From Micromonospora sp. WMMA1363 (lineage in GTDB: Bacteria; Actinomycetota; Actinomycetes; Mycobacteriales; Micromonosporaceae), in assembly GCF_030345795.1 (NCBI RefSeq), contig NZ_JAUALB010000001.1, positions 310,001 to 374,000 on the forward strand: a DNA stretch of 64,000 bases, in the 5' to 3' direction. Of this stretch, positions 8,516 to 20,174 are shown one piece after another; positions within the stretch are counted from its first letter, which is position 1, and every line of letters starts with the position of its first letter. The notes under the pieces are model-generated. The model was not told where the DNA came from. It saw only the letters and a list, made by a program, of their open reading frames with translations, and did no database searches. A program made the position numbers and the translations under genes.

Positions 8516-9315
8516 CGCCGTCCGCCCTGCCGTACCGTCACACGTGGGGTGGTCGCCCCGGCGATCCGGGTCTGCGGCAGCGGTCCCTCGCTGGGGTCGA
8601 CCGGCAGCGCCACGCCGTCGACGACCAGTGCGGTCTGTGTCGCCGCTTCAGTCGGCGGCATCGGACCGGGTGGCGTACCGAGAAATGCCGGAGCGGTGGC
8701 GACACCGGCAGCCGAGATCCCCTCCCGGTGCAGCACGGTACGAACCGTCGCGGCGAGGATCGACACGTCCATCCGGAGGGTGCGGGTATCGACGTACTCC
8801 ACGTCCAGGTCGAACTTCTCCTTCCAGCTCAGCTGGTTGCGACCGTGGACCTGGGCGAGACCGGTGACCCCCGGCCGTACCTCGTGCCGACGGGCCTGCC
8901 GCGTCGAGTAGCGGGGCAGGTATTCGGGCAGCAACGGCCGGGGGCCGACGAGACTCATGTCGCCGCGTAGCACGTTCCAGAGCGTGGGCAGCTCGTCCAG
9001 GCTGGTGGAGCGCAACCAGCGGCCCAGGGGTGTCAGCCGGTCGGCGTCGCTGACCAGGCCGCGGCGGAGGTCCGGCGGGCGCATGGTCCGGAACTTGACC
9101 AGCTCGAACGGCTCGCCGTGACGACCGGAGCGGCACTGGCGGAACAGCGCGGGGCGGCCCAGGCCCGCGGCGACGAGCAGCGCGACGGCCACCATCACCG
9201 GCGCCAGCAGCACGATCAGGAGAAGCGCCACGACGAGGTCGAGCACTCGCTTCCCCCGATCCGGACGTGTCGACCGGGGTGGCCTCTCCGGTGTCACCAC
9301 AGCATGGACCGGCAC
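8512..9315 (-). CDS. Initiating phosphoglycosyl transferase, PglC-like bacterial sugar transferase
   Basis: A 267-residue monotopic sugar transferase. One membrane segment (about 23-50) is followed by the family motifs FRQCRSG, VKFRTM, the catalytic Asp-Glu in SLDELPTLWN, GDMSLVGPRPL and VRPGVTGLAQVHGRNQ. PglC members transfer phospho-diNAcBac from UDP to undecaprenyl phosphate, starting glycan assembly at the inner membrane face. About 65 C-terminal residues after the core are extra, Pro/Ala-rich and of unknown role. The GTG start is supported by GGGAGG nine bases upstream. It is the first gene of the operon and overlaps the PglE-like gene by four bases. The exact sugar (diNAcBac, QuiNAc, FucNAc) is inferred from the linked genes. 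Confidence 0.88.
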   Translation of the reverse strand: MPVHAVVTPERPPRSTRPDRGKRVLDLVVALLLIVLLAPVMVAVALLVAAGLGRPALFRQCRSGRHGEPFELVKFRTMRPPDLRRGLVSDADRLTPLGRWLRSTSLDELPTLWNVLRGDMSLVGPRPLLPEYLPRYSTRQARRHEVRPGVTGLAQVHGRNQLSWKEKFDLDVEYVDTRTLRMDVSILAATVRTVLHREGISAAGVATAPAFLGTPPGPMPPTEAATQTALVVDGVALPVDPSEGPLPQTRIAGATTPRVTVRQGGRR

Positions 9316-9676
9316 CGTTCCAACCTCCCAGCTAAGCGGTCATACAGCCCAAAGGGGTTGTATCAGGCATGGGCGTGAGGGATGACGCAAACAGGCACAC
9401 TCACCCCGTCGGAACAACCGCCCGGCTGGACGAGAGGACACGGGTGCCGATCGCATCCCCGCAGGTCGATCCCACGGAGGAGGTGGTTTGCCGGAGCGCG
9501 GCGTCCGTCCCGGCGCGTACGCCGGGCCCGGCCGGGCCGGGATCAGCGGGGCCTGTTCGGGCCCGGCGCGGTCGAACGGCCGGCGGAATCGAACAGCCGG
9601 CGGGGTTGAACAGCCCGGCGGGGTCGAACAGCCCGGCGGGGTCGAACAGGTGGCCGACCGGGGCGCTTCGGTCGGC
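9316..9676. other. 361-bp gene-poor interval upstream of the pgl-like operon
   Basis: No convincing gene is seen. The part next to 9316 carries the ribosome site of the sugar transferase and has AT-richer patches (9330-9400), so the operon promoter probably lies here. The right part holds the 18-bp tandem repeat at 9581-9650. Open frames across it are low-complexity readings of the repeat. Confidence 0.5.
9581..9650. repeat. 18-bp tandem repeat, about four copies
   Basis: The unit cggcggggtcgaacagcc occurs as imperfect copies at 9581-9597, 9598-9615, 9616-9633 and 9634-9650. It lies downstream of the minus-strand gene at 9677-10138. In one frame it would read as a Gly-Val-Glu-Gln-Pro-Gly repeat, but no good gene contains it. 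Confidence 0.8.
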
Positions 9677-10138
9677 TCAGGTCGGCGGTGCGGCGGACCC
9701 GGTGCCGGTACCCGGGGCGCCCTCGGTCAGCCGCCGGTCCAGCAGCGTCCGCAACGGCACGGACTGGCCGTCGCGCCCACCGGCGCCGACCACCAGGGGC
9801 GCAGGGCTGGGCTGCGGGGCGGCCCCGAACAGCCGGGCCCGCAGGCCGCCAGGCACGGTCAGCAGGTGAAACCGGCCGTCGGCGTCGACCGCCCGGGTCC
9901 GTGCCCGGTCCACGTACCAGCCGCGTAGCCGCGTCCGGTAGCTTGCCCGCCCGTCGTACGAGCGCGCGGTCAGGCGCTCGGTCGGCAGCCCGCGCCGCCG
10001 AGCCTCGGCGACGAACCGGACCACCAGCTCCGCCGCCTCCGCCTGCTCGGCCGCCCGCCGCCGCTCCTCGGCCGCCGCGTGCGCGGCCACCGCGTGCCGT
10101 CGTCGTTCCCGCCAGTCCAGGCCGTCCTCCGCACCCAC
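9677..10138 (-). CDS. Hypothetical protein with charged N-terminal coiled coil
   Basis: A 153-residue unrecognised protein. The N-terminal third (about 8-50) is Arg/Glu/Ala-rich and probably a helical coiled coil; the middle has RSYDGRASYRTRLRGWYVDRAR, basic and aromatic; the C-terminus is Pro/Ala-rich. No membrane segment or known catalytic motif is visible. It starts with GTG and lies 210 bases downstream of tex on the same strand. Codon bias matches its neighbours, which supports a real gene. The function is unknown. Confidence 0.6.
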   Translation of the reverse strand: MGAEDGLDWRERRRHAVAAHAAAEERRRAAEQAEAAELVVRFVAEARRRGLPTERLTARSYDGRASYRTRLRGWYVDRARTRAVDADGRFHLLTVPGGLRARLFGAAPQPSPAPLVVGAGGRDGQSVPLRTLLDRRLTEGAPGTGTGSAAPPT

Positions 10139-10348
10139 GACAGCGACGGTACGCCCGACGCCATCCCGCCCCGGAGCCGTTCGCCCGCAGCGGCCCGAAC
10201 CCGAGCCGGTGGCGAAGCCGGCCAGGGTACCCGGCGCGGATCGCTCGACCGCCTGCGCGGCCCTACCCCGCGACCAGGCCCCGGGACCAGCCGGGCGGAG
10301 ATGCGGTCGACACGGTCACGATGGCTGTGGTGGCGTCCAGCGCGCCGG

Positions 10349-12730
10349 TCAGGCCAGGCCGGCTCGGCGCAGCGCGTCCGCCATCGCGCTGTTGGCCGGG
10401 GCCGCGCCGCCGCGCCCCTGTCGCGGCTGCCGTTCCTGTCGCGGCTGCCGTCCCTGCCGTTCCTGTCGCGGCTGCCCGCCGCGGCCACCCGGCCCGCCGC
10501 GTTCGCGGTGGCTGCCGTCCGCGCCGCCCCGGCGCGCCGCGTCGGCGTCGTCGTCCAGCCGTAGGGTCAGCGAGATTCGCTTGCGGGGCACGTCGACGTC
10601 GAGCACCTTCACCGTCACCACGTCACCGGACTTGACCACCTCGCGCGGGTCCCGGACGAAGGTGCGCGACATCGCCGACACGTGCACCAGGCCATCCTGG
10701 TGCACACCGACGTCCACGAACGCGCCGAACGCCGCCACGTTGGTGACGACGCCCTCCAGGACCATGCCGGGCGTCAGGTCGGCGATGGTCTCCACGCCCT
10801 CGACGAACGTCGCGGTGCGAAACTCCGGGCGGGGATCCCGTCCGGGCTTCTCCAACTCGGCGAGGATGTCGGTGACGGTCGGCAGGCCGAACGTGTCGTC
10901 GACGAAGTCGGTGGCCCGCAGGCCGCGTAGGATCGCGCTCCGCCCGATGACGGACTGCAGGTCCTGACCGGTGGCGGCGAGGATCCGCCGCACCACCGGG
11001 TACGCCTCCGGGTGCACGCTGGACGAGTCCAGCGGATCCTCCCCGCCGGGGATGCGCAGGAAGCCCGCGCACTGCTCGAATGCCTTCGGCCCGAGCCGGG
11101 CCACCTTCCGCAGATCGGCGCGGGTGTGGAACGGCCCGTTGGCGTCCCGGTGCAGCACGATGTTCTCCGCCAGCCCGGCGCCGATTCCGGAGACCCGGGT
11201 CAGCAATGGCGCGGAGGCGGTGTTCACGTCGACACCGACGGCGTTGACGCAGTCCTCGACGACCGCGTCGAGCGACCGGGAGAGCTTCACCTCGGACAGG
11301 TCGTGCTGGTACTGCCCGACACCGATCGACCGCGGGTCGATCTTGACCAGCTCGGCAAGTGGGTCCTGCAGACGGCGGGCGATGGAGACCGCGCCGCGCA
11401 GCGACACGTCCAGGCCGGGCAGCTCCTGCGCCGCGTACGCGGACGCGGAGTAGACGGAGGCGCCGGCCTCGGAGACGACGATCTTGGTGAGGTTCAGCTG
11501 CGGATGACGCTTGATCAGGTCACCGGCGAGTCGGTCGGTCTCCCGGCTCGCGGTGCCGTTACCGATCGCCACCAGCTCCACCCGGTGCGCGGCGGCCAGC
11601 CTCGCCAGGGTCTCGACCGACGCGTCCCACTGCCGGCGCGGCTCGTGCGGGTAGATGGTGTCGGTGGCGACCACCTTGCCGGTGGCGTCGGCGACGGCGA
11701 CCTTCACCCCGGTGCGTAGGCCCGGGTCCAGACCCATGGTGGGCCGGGCACCGGCCGGGGCGGCGAGGAGCAGGTCGCGCAGGTTGGTGGCGAAGACCCG
11801 GACGGCCTCCTCCTCGGCGGTCTGCCACAGTCGCATCCGCAGGTCCGCGCCGAGGTGGATGAGGATCCGGGTGCGCCAGGCCCAGCGGACCGTGTCGGCC
11901 AGCCACCGGTCGGCCGGGCGGCCCTGGTCGGCGATCCCGAAGCGGCCGGCGACCATCGCCTCGTACCGGGTCGGCCCGGTGACTGTCGCGTCGGGATCAG
12001 CCTCCGGCTCCGGGTCCATCGCCAGGTCGAGCACACCTTCCTTCTCGCCCCGGAACATGGCGAGGATCCGGTGCGACGGCAGCTTCGGGTACGGCTCGGC
12101 GACGTCGAAGTAGTCGGCGAACTTGGCGCCGGCGGTCTCCTGACCCTCGCGTACCCGGGACACGAGCCGGCCCCGCGACCACATCTGCTCGCGCAGCGTG
12201 CCGATCAGGTCGGCGTCCTCGGCGAACCGCTCGATGAGGATGGCTCGCGCGCCGTCCAGCGCGGCAGCCGCGTCGGCGACCCCTCGGTCCGGGTCGACGA
12301 ACCCGGCGGCCGTCTCGCGCGGGTCGCGCGTCGGGTCGCCGAACAGCGCGTCGGCGAGCGGTTCCAGACCGGCCTCACGGGCGATCTGTGCCCGGGTCCG
12401 CCGCTTCGGCTTGTACGGCAGGTAGATGTCCTCCAGGCGGGACTTCGAGTCCGCCGCCATGACCTGCGCTTCCAGAGCCTCGTCGAGCTTGCCCTGGCCG
12501 CGAATCGACTCCAGCACGGCCGCTCGCCGCTCGTCCAGCTCGCGCAGGTAGCGCAGCCGCTCCTCGAGCGTGCGCAGCTGGGTGTCGTCGAGCAGGCCAG
12601 TGGCCTCCTTGCGGTAGCGGGCGATGAACGGCACGGTGGCGCCACCGTCGAGCAGCTCCACGGCCGCGCGTACCTGGCGCTCGGCGACGCCGAGTTCCTC
12701 GGCGATCCGCTGATGAACAGAGAGGGTCAC
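10349..12730 (-). CDS. tex: Tex family RNA-binding transcription accessory protein
   Basis: A protein of about 793 residues with Tex architecture: an N-terminal helical domain ([23 protein letters not shown]), an RNase H-like YqgF domain ([15 protein letters not shown]), helix-hairpin-helix motifs ([26 protein letters not shown]) and a C-terminal S1 domain ([27 protein letters not shown]). After the S1 domain is an Arg/Gly/Gln-rich tail of about 60 residues. Tex binds nucleic acid and influences transcription, and is toxin-regulating in some pathogens. The GTG at 12730 gives the usual MTLSVHQR N-terminus and is preferred to 12769, which adds a poorly conserved extension. It diverges from the dGTPase-like gene with under 65 bases between starts. 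Confidence 0.93.
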   Translation of the reverse strand: MTLSVHQRIAEELGVAERQVRAAVELLDGGATVPFIARYRKEATGLLDDTQLRTLEERLRYLRELDERRAAVLESIRGQGKLDEALEAQVMAADSKSRLEDIYLPYKPKRRTRAQIAREAGLEPLADALFGDPTRDPRETAAGFVDPDRGVADAAAALDGARAILIERFAEDADLIGTLREQMWSRGRLVSRVREGQETAGAKFADYFDVAEPYPKLPSHRILAMFRGEKEGVLDLAMDPEPEADPDATVTGPTRYEAMVAGRFGIADQGRPADRWLADTVRWAWRTRILIHLGADLRMRLWQTAEEEAVRVFATNLRDLLLAAPAGARPTMGLDPGLRTGVKVAVADATGKVVATDTIYPHEPRRQWDASVETLARLAAAHRVELVAIGNGTASRETDRLAGDLIKRHPQLNLTKIVVSEAGASVYSASAYAAQELPGLDVSLRGAVSIARRLQDPLAELVKIDPRSIGVGQYQHDLSEVKLSRSLDAVVEDCVNAVGVDVNTASAPLLTRVSGIGAGLAENIVLHRDANGPFHTRADLRKVARLGPKAFEQCAGFLRIPGGEDPLDSSSVHPEAYPVVRRILAATGQDLQSVIGRSAILRGLRATDFVDDTFGLPTVTDILAELEKPGRDPRPEFRTATFVEGVETIADLTPGMVLEGVVTNVAAFGAFVDVGVHQDGLVHVSAMSRTFVRDPREVVKSGDVVTVKVLDVDVPRKRISLTLRLDDDADAARRGGADGSHRERGGPGGRGGQPRQERQGRQPRQERQPRQGRGGAAPANSAMADALRRAGLA

Positions 12731-12792
12731 GATCTCGATCCGCCTTCGGGAGTGGTTTCCGTCGTGCATTCTGCCGCGCTAGCGTGGCGATC

Positions 12793-14304
12793 ATGGAACC
12801 AGCTGCGGAGCCCCGGGCGCGGCGGCTCTTCGGCGGCAGCGCACGGGCGTTGGGTGACCTGGCGGCGAGCCCGTTCCGGGCCGACCGGGACCGCATCGTC
12901 GGCTCGCCCTTCTTCGCCCGTCTGAACGGGGTGACCCAGGTGGTCAGCCCCGGTGGCTCGGGGCTGCTGGTACACAACCGGCTCACCCACAGCCTCAAGG
13001 TAGCGCAGGTGGCCCGGGCGATCGCCGAACGGCTCACCGCCGACGATCGGCACCGCGACCTGCTGGCGGAACTGGGCGGCTGCGACCCGGACGTGGTCGA
13101 GGCCGCGGCGCTCGCCCACGACCTCGGCCATCCGCCGTTCGGGCACCTCGGGGAGCGGGTGCTGGACCGGCTGGCGCGCCAGCGGCTCGGGCTCGCCGAC
13201 GGGTTCGAGGGCAACGCCCAGTCGTACCGGATCGTCACCTCCACCGAGATCCGCGGCGCGGCGACCACCGGCCTGGACCTCACCGCGGCGGTGCGGGCGG
13301 CCATGCTCAAGTACCCGTGGACCCGGCTGGACGATCCCGACCCGCACCCGCGGTTGCTCGACCCGGCCCCGCGCGGCGCCGCCCCGCCGCCGGACGACCT
13401 GGCCAGCGGGTCGACGAAGTTCGGGGCGTACCGCACGGAGGTGGACGACCTGCGCCAGGCGCGGGAGCCGTTCGCCGGGCGGATCGCCGACTGGCAGCAG
13501 ACCGTCGAGGCGTCCGTGATGGACACCGCCGACGACATCGCATACGCGATCCACGACGTGGAGGACTTCTATCGGGTCGGGGTGCTCCAGCAGGGTACGG
13601 TCGCCGCCGAGCTGACCGCGTGGCAGCGGGAGAGCGGTCACCTGCGGGCGATCACCGACGCGGCCCTGGCCACGGCGGCCCGCCGGCCCGGCGCCGCGAT
13701 CGAGCGACTACGCCGCCAGCTGCACCGCAAGGACGCGTGGATCGCCGCCGACGACGCGTTCGCCGCCGCCGTGGAGCACGTCCGCGAGGAACTGGTGGAC
13801 GGCCTGCTCGCCGTGCCGTTCGACGGATCCATCGAGGCAGAGCAGTACGTGGCCCGGTTCTCCGCCCGCTGGACCACCCGTCTGGTCGACGCGATCACCG
13901 TGGTGGGGACGCCGTCGGTGCGCTCCGGGCACGTGCTGCTCGCCCCGGCACAGTGGCACGAGGTACAGGTACTCAAGTTCGTCCACCACCGGTTCGTGCT
14001 GGCCCGACCCGACCTGGCGCTGCACCAGCGCGGCCAGGCACGACTGCTCGGCACCCTGGTCGAGGCGCTGCTGGACTGGCTGCTCGATCCGGAGGAGGAG
14101 TCACGGCTGCCGCGTCGCCTGCATGACCTGGTCGAACTGGCCGAGGCGGAGCTGCACCCGCGGACGCCGGACCGGCTCGGCCAGGCCCGGGGCCGCGCGA
14201 TCATCGACTTTGTCGCGCAGCTCACCGACGGACAGGCGGTCGCGATGCTCGACTCGCTCTCCGGCCGCTCCGGCGCGCTCTGGACCGATGCCTTCGTCCT
14301 CTGA
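12793..14304 (+). CDS. dGTP triphosphohydrolase-like HD-domain protein
   Basis: A 503-residue member of the dGTPase-like family. The metal-binding HD motif is HDLGHPPFGHLGERVL, with the earlier His in NRLTHSLKVAQVAR and a later Asp in MDTADDIAYAIHDVEDF. These proteins hydrolyse dGTP or other dNTPs to the nucleoside and triphosphate and help balance nucleotide pools; several members are hydrolases of uncertain substrate. The ATG at 12793 is chosen; a GTG at 12784 in the same frame is equally possible because neither has a good ribosome site. It diverges from tex. Confidence 0.88.
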   Translation: MEPAAEPRARRLFGGSARALGDLAASPFRADRDRIVGSPFFARLNGVTQVVSPGGSGLLVHNRLTHSLKVAQVARAIAERLTADDRHRDLLAELGGCDPDVVEAAALAHDLGHPPFGHLGERVLDRLARQRLGLADGFEGNAQSYRIVTSTEIRGAATTGLDLTAAVRAAMLKYPWTRLDDPDPHPRLLDPAPRGAAPPPDDLASGSTKFGAYRTEVDDLRQAREPFAGRIADWQQTVEASVMDTADDIAYAIHDVEDFYRVGVLQQGTVAAELTAWQRESGHLRAITDAALATAARRPGAAIERLRRQLHRKDAWIAADDAFAAAVEHVREELVDGLLAVPFDGSIEAEQYVARFSARWTTRLVDAITVVGTPSVRSGHVLLAPAQWHEVQVLKFVHHRFVLARPDLALHQRGQARLLGTLVEALLDWLLDPEEESRLPRRLHDLVELAEAELHPRTPDRLGQARGRAIIDFVAQLTDGQAVAMLDSLSGRSGALWTDAFVL

Positions 14305-14379
14305 GGTGGCCCACGCGGCGGCCCTTCCGTGACGAGGCCGTGCGGGTCGGAGCGCGTCGGGTAGCTGTTACCAGTCGGG

Positions 14380-15516
14380 TCAGGCGATGGCCTGCCACCA
14401 GCCGTCCACCGGTGGCGGCTCGTCGACCACCACCCGCTCGCCCGGCCGCGGGACCGCCAGCCGCACGTCCCGGGACTTCGCCTCGGCCCAGAGCCGGTCG
14501 ACCGGCTCGGACCAGTCGTGCAGGGCGAGGTTGAAGGTCGCCCAGTGCACCGGGATCAGCAGGCCGCCCCGCAGGTCCAGGTGGGCGGCGACGGCCTCCT
14601 CCGGGAACATGTGGATGCTCGGCCAGGCCCGGTCGTACGCGCCGATCTGCATCAGCGTCACGTCGAACGGCCCGTACCCTGCACCGATCGCCGCATACCC
14701 GGTGAAGTAGCCGGAGTCGCCGGTGTAGAAGACGCTGCGGTGTGCGCCAGCGATCACCCAGGAACTCCAGAGCGTCCCGTCGCGGCGCAGACCACGGCCG
14801 GAGAAGTGCTGTGCCGGCGTGGCGGTGAGTGTCAGGTCACCCAGGTGGTGGCTCTCCGACCAATCCAGCTCAATGATCCGGTCGGCCGGCACGCCCCAGC
14901 GGTCCAGGTGGGCACCGACACCCAGCGGGACGACGAACGGGACGTTCTGCCGGTCAGTCAGTTCACGTACGGTTGCCAGGTCGAGGTGGTCGTAGTGGTC
15001 GTGGGAGATCAGGATCGCGTCGAGCGGCGGTAGTTCGTCGAGGCGGATCGGCGGCTCGTGTAGCCGCTTCGGGCCGACCCGGGCCGACGGGGAGCACCGC
15101 TGACTCCACACCGGGTCGAGCAGCACGCGCTGCCCCTCGATCTCGATCAGCGCGGACGCGTGGCCGTACCAGACGATGCTCAGCTCCCGGGCCGTGTCGA
15201 CGGCGGGCGGGTCGGCTGGCCGTAGGAGCGGCACCGCCATCGTGGGGTGGCGCTTCTGCTTGCCGAAGAACAGCTCGCGGACGAGGTCGCGGTCCATGTT
15301 TCCGGTCGGCAAACGGCTGCTCGCCGGGTTGTGGAAGGAGCCGTCACGAAACTGTGGCGAGCGCGCGGCGCGTTCGGCCCGGGTGCTGGTCAACCGGCCG
15401 CCAAGGGCCAGCGGCACGTCCCGGACCGCCCCGGCCAGTCCCGCGAGCGCGGCCAGCCCGACCGCCGTGCCCGTCCGCCGTCCGGGGGACCGGTCCCCAC
15501 GTCTTGCTGGTGCCAC
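14380..15516 (-). CDS. MBL-fold metal-dependent hydrolase, NAPE-PLD/UlaG-like
   Basis: A 378-residue metallo-beta-lactamase-fold protein. The zinc motif is SHDHYDHLD, preceded by IVWYGHASALIEIEGQRVLLDPVWS as in NAPE-PLD-like and UlaG-like families, and followed by TPAQHFSGRG, YTGDSGY and IPVHWATF. The N-terminal 40 residues contain a hydrophobic Ala/Gly/Leu stretch after an Arg cluster, so it may be exported or membrane-anchored. The physiological substrate is unknown; N-acyl-phosphatidylethanolamine or a lactone are possibilities known in the family. It starts with GTG and diverges from the malic enzyme gene. Confidence 0.85.
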   Translation of the reverse strand: MAPARRGDRSPGRRTGTAVGLAALAGLAGAVRDVPLALGGRLTSTRAERAARSPQFRDGSFHNPASSRLPTGNMDRDLVRELFFGKQKRHPTMAVPLLRPADPPAVDTARELSIVWYGHASALIEIEGQRVLLDPVWSQRCSPSARVGPKRLHEPPIRLDELPPLDAILISHDHYDHLDLATVRELTDRQNVPFVVPLGVGAHLDRWGVPADRIIELDWSESHHLGDLTLTATPAQHFSGRGLRRDGTLWSSWVIAGAHRSVFYTGDSGYFTGYAAIGAGYGPFDVTLMQIGAYDRAWPSIHMFPEEAVAAHLDLRGGLLIPVHWATFNLALHDWSEPVDRLWAEAKSRDVRLAVPRPGERVVVDEPPPVDGWWQAIA

Positions 15517-15655
15517 CGCCGCCGTCCCTCCGCCGATCTTCGACGCACAGGTTACCCCCGGGGAAGGCCGGTCCTTCCGCTCATGTCCGCCAGTTTGCCC
15601 CGCCTCGGTCAGGGAAACACGCGGTGCCAGTCATCCACGACTCGAGGGGCGCCAG

Positions 15656-17383
15656 ATGGCGAGTAGGAAGAGCGCGCCGGTCCGCGAGCGCGCGTTCCGG
15701 CGGTCCGGTGACGGCTACGTCACGACGGCACGCGGTGACGCGATCTTGCAGACGCCGTTCCTCAACAAGGGGACGGCGTTCCCGCTCGCCGAGCGGGTGG
15801 CGCTGGGGCTCGAGGGGCTGCTGCCCGCGGCGGTTTCGAGCCTGGAGAGTCAGGCCGACCGTGAGTACCGGCACCTGTGCGAGCAGCCGACCGACCTGCA
15901 CAAGAACCGCTACCTGCAATCGCTGAGCGACCGCAACGCGGTGCTGTACCACCGCGTGCTCGCCGACCATCTGACCGAGTTGCTCCCGATCGTGTACGAC
16001 CCGACCGTGGGGTTGGCGATCAAGGGGTACAGCCACCAGTACCGTCGGCAACTCGGGTTGCACCTGTCGATCGACGCGCCGGAGCGGATCGAGCAGGCGG
16101 TCGACAACCTGGGGCTCGGACCGGACGACGTCGACCTGATCGTGGCCTCCGATGCCGAGCAGATCCTCGGCATCGGCGACTGGGGAGCCGGCGGCAGCGC
16201 CATCGCCGCGGGCAAGCTCTCCGTCTACACCGCGGCGGCCGGCATCGACCCGGCCCGGGTGATCCCGGTGTCGCTCGATGTCGGCACGGACAACGAATGG
16301 CTGCTGAACGATCCGGCGTATCTGGGCAACCGGCACAGCCGGGCCCGAGGAGATCGCTATGACCACTTCATCGACGCCTATGTCACCACCATGACCAGGC
16401 TCTTTCCCCACGCGGTGCTGCACTGGGAGGACTTCGGCCCCAGCAACGCCCGGCGGATCCTGGAGCGCTACCGTGACCGCGCCTGTTCCTTCAACGACGA
16501 CATGCAGGGCACCGGCGCGATCGTGCTGGCGACCGTGCTCAACGCCGTGCGGGTGACCGACACGCCGATGCGGGAGCAGCGGGTGGTGATCTTCGGGGCT
16601 GGCACGGCGGGAATCGGGATCGCTGACCAGCTTCGCGAGGCAATGGTCCGCGACGGAGTCGACCGGGACGTCGCGACGCGGCGATTCTGGTGCGTGGACA
16701 AGCAGGGCCTGCTCACCGATGACATGCGCGATCTACGGGACTTCCAGGTCCCCTACGCCCGACCGACGGCGGAGGTCGCCAACTGGCGGCGGGACCCGGC
16801 CGGAATCGGCCTGGAGGAGGTTGTCGCCCAGGTCCGGCCGACCATACTGGTGGGCACCTCCACCGCGCCCGGCGCCTTCACCGAGAGGATCGTCCGGGTG
16901 ATGGCCGCGCACGTGGCACGGCCGGTCATCCTGCCGTTGTCCAATCCGACCGAGCGGATCGAGGCCATGCCCGACCAGCTCGTCCGCTGGACCGACGGCC
17001 GGGCGCTGGTCGCGTCCGGGATCCCGGTACCCGCGGTGACCTACGACGGCGTCCTGCACACCATCGGAGAGGCCAACAACGCGCTGCTGTACCCCGGTCT
17101 GGGGCTCGGCGTGATCGTCGCGAGGGCCCGCCGGATCAGCGACGGGATCTTCGAGGCCGCCGCCACGGCGGTCGCCGGCATGGTCGACGTCGGCGACCGC
17201 GGCACGCCGCTGCTCCCGCCGGTGCAGAACCTGCGCGCCACGTCGGCCGCGGTCGCGGTCGCCGTGGCCAGACGCGCCGAGGAAGAGGGGCTGGCGCAGG
17301 TGGCGCTGACGGACCCCGTCCAGCAGGTGCAGGACGCCATGTGGCAGCCCACCTACCGGCCGGTCAGAGCCGCTGCCCCGTGA
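15656..17383 (+). CDS. NAD-dependent malic enzyme (SfcA/MaeA type)
   Basis: A 575-residue protein of the large malic-enzyme class. It has NKGTAFPLAER, LYHRVLADH, PIVYDPTVG, VASDAEQILGIGDWG, SLDVGTDNEWLLNDP and EDFGPSNARRILERY, then a Rossmann domain with IFGAGTAGIGIADQ and ends with GTSTAPGAF, LPLSNPTERIE and GEANNALLYPGLGLG. It decarboxylates malate to pyruvate with reduction of NAD(P). The open frame extends upstream to 15176, but the ATG at 15656 follows GAGGGG at good spacing and matches the family start. It lies next to the succinate dehydrogenase operon, with which it converges. The cofactor preference is inferred from class length. Confidence 0.93.
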   Translation: MASRKSAPVRERAFRRSGDGYVTTARGDAILQTPFLNKGTAFPLAERVALGLEGLLPAAVSSLESQADREYRHLCEQPTDLHKNRYLQSLSDRNAVLYHRVLADHLTELLPIVYDPTVGLAIKGYSHQYRRQLGLHLSIDAPERIEQAVDNLGLGPDDVDLIVASDAEQILGIGDWGAGGSAIAAGKLSVYTAAAGIDPARVIPVSLDVGTDNEWLLNDPAYLGNRHSRARGDRYDHFIDAYVTTMTRLFPHAVLHWEDFGPSNARRILERYRDRACSFNDDMQGTGAIVLATVLNAVRVTDTPMREQRVVIFGAGTAGIGIADQLREAMVRDGVDRDVATRRFWCVDKQGLLTDDMRDLRDFQVPYARPTAEVANWRRDPAGIGLEEVVAQVRPTILVGTSTAPGAFTERIVRVMAAHVARPVILPLSNPTERIEAMPDQLVRWTDGRALVASGIPVPAVTYDGVLHTIGEANNALLYPGLGLGVIVARARRISDGIFEAAATAVAGMVDVGDRGTPLLPPVQNLRATSAAVAVAVARRAEEEGLAQVALTDPVQQVQDAMWQPTYRPVRAAAP

Positions 17384-17437
17384 CAGCCGGCCGGAGCCCA
17401 TGGAGCATCCGACGCCGACGTCCAGGCACCCCCAGGC

Positions 17438-17473
17438 CGCCCGGCCCGCCGTGCCGGCGCGGCGGGCCGGGCG
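17438..17473. terminator. Hairpin between convergent malic enzyme and sdhB genes
   Basis: A perfect 14-bp inverted repeat (17438-17451 and 17460-17473) with an 8-nt loop ends directly against the sdhB stop at 17474. It could serve both strands. No T tract. Confidence 0.6.
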
Positions 17474-18234
17474 TCACGAACCGGGGATGGTGTCGCCGTG
17501 CCTCGTCGTGGCGGTGAGGTAGTCGCGGTTGAGGCGGCCGATGGTGTTCAGCGGGATGCCCTTCGGGCAGACCACCGTGCACTCGCCGGTGTTGGTGCAG
17601 CCGCCGAAGCCGGCCTCGTCGTGCGCGTCCACCATGCCGACCACCCGGGTGTGCCGCTCCGGCTGGCCCTGCGGCAGCAGCGAGAGCTGGGTGACCTTGG
17701 CGGCGGTGAAGAGCATGCCGGAGCCGTTCGGGCAGGCCGCTACGCAGGCGCCGCAGCCGATACAGGCGGCGGCCTCGAAGGCGGCGTCCGCGTCGGCCTT
17801 GGCGACCGGTACGGAGTGCGCCTCCGGGGCGCTGCCGGTCGGTGCGGTGATGAAGCCGCCCGCAGCGATGATCCGGTCGAACGCGTTCCGGCTGACCACC
17901 AGGTCCTTGACGACCGGGAAGGCCCGGGCCCGCCACGGCTCGATGTCGATGGTGTCACCGTCGGAGAACTGCCGCATGTGCAACTGGCAGGCGGTGGTGC
18001 CGCGCTGCGGGCCGTGCGCGTTGCCGTTGATCATCATGCCGCAGGCGCCGCAGATGCCCTCCCGGCAGTCGTGGTCGAACGCCACCGGCTCCTCGCCGGC
18101 GAGGATCAGCCGCTCGTTGAGCACGTCGAGCATCTCCAGGAACGACATGTCCGGGGAGACGTCGTCGACCTGGTAGGTCACCATGCGACCCTTGTCCTGA
18201 GGGCCCTTCTGGCGCCAGATGCGCAGGGTCAGGT

Positions 18235-18238
<4 letters not shown>
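17474..18238 (-). CDS. sdhB: Succinate dehydrogenase/fumarate reductase iron-sulfur subunit
   Basis: A 254-residue iron-sulfur protein. The plant-type [2Fe-2S] site is [12 protein letters not shown] with a later Cys in GTTACQL; the second domain has [14 protein letters not shown] for [4Fe-4S] and [14 protein letters not shown] for the remaining cluster. It passes electrons from the flavoprotein to the cytochrome b subunit. The GTG at 18238-18236 overlaps the sdhA stop as GTGA; the longer frame to 18442 is a reading of sdhA in another frame. It is the last gene of sdhCAB. The sequence type matches the single-cytochrome-b complexes that reduce menaquinone, as expected for actinobacteria. Confidence 0.95.
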
Positions 18239-20172
<1,934 letters not shown>

Positions 20173-20174
20173 GG

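Noticed and set aside
9369..9928. Repeat protein encoded by the 18-bp tandem repeat
   Set aside because: Frames here have no ribosome site, poor composition and overlap the end of a better minus-strand gene.
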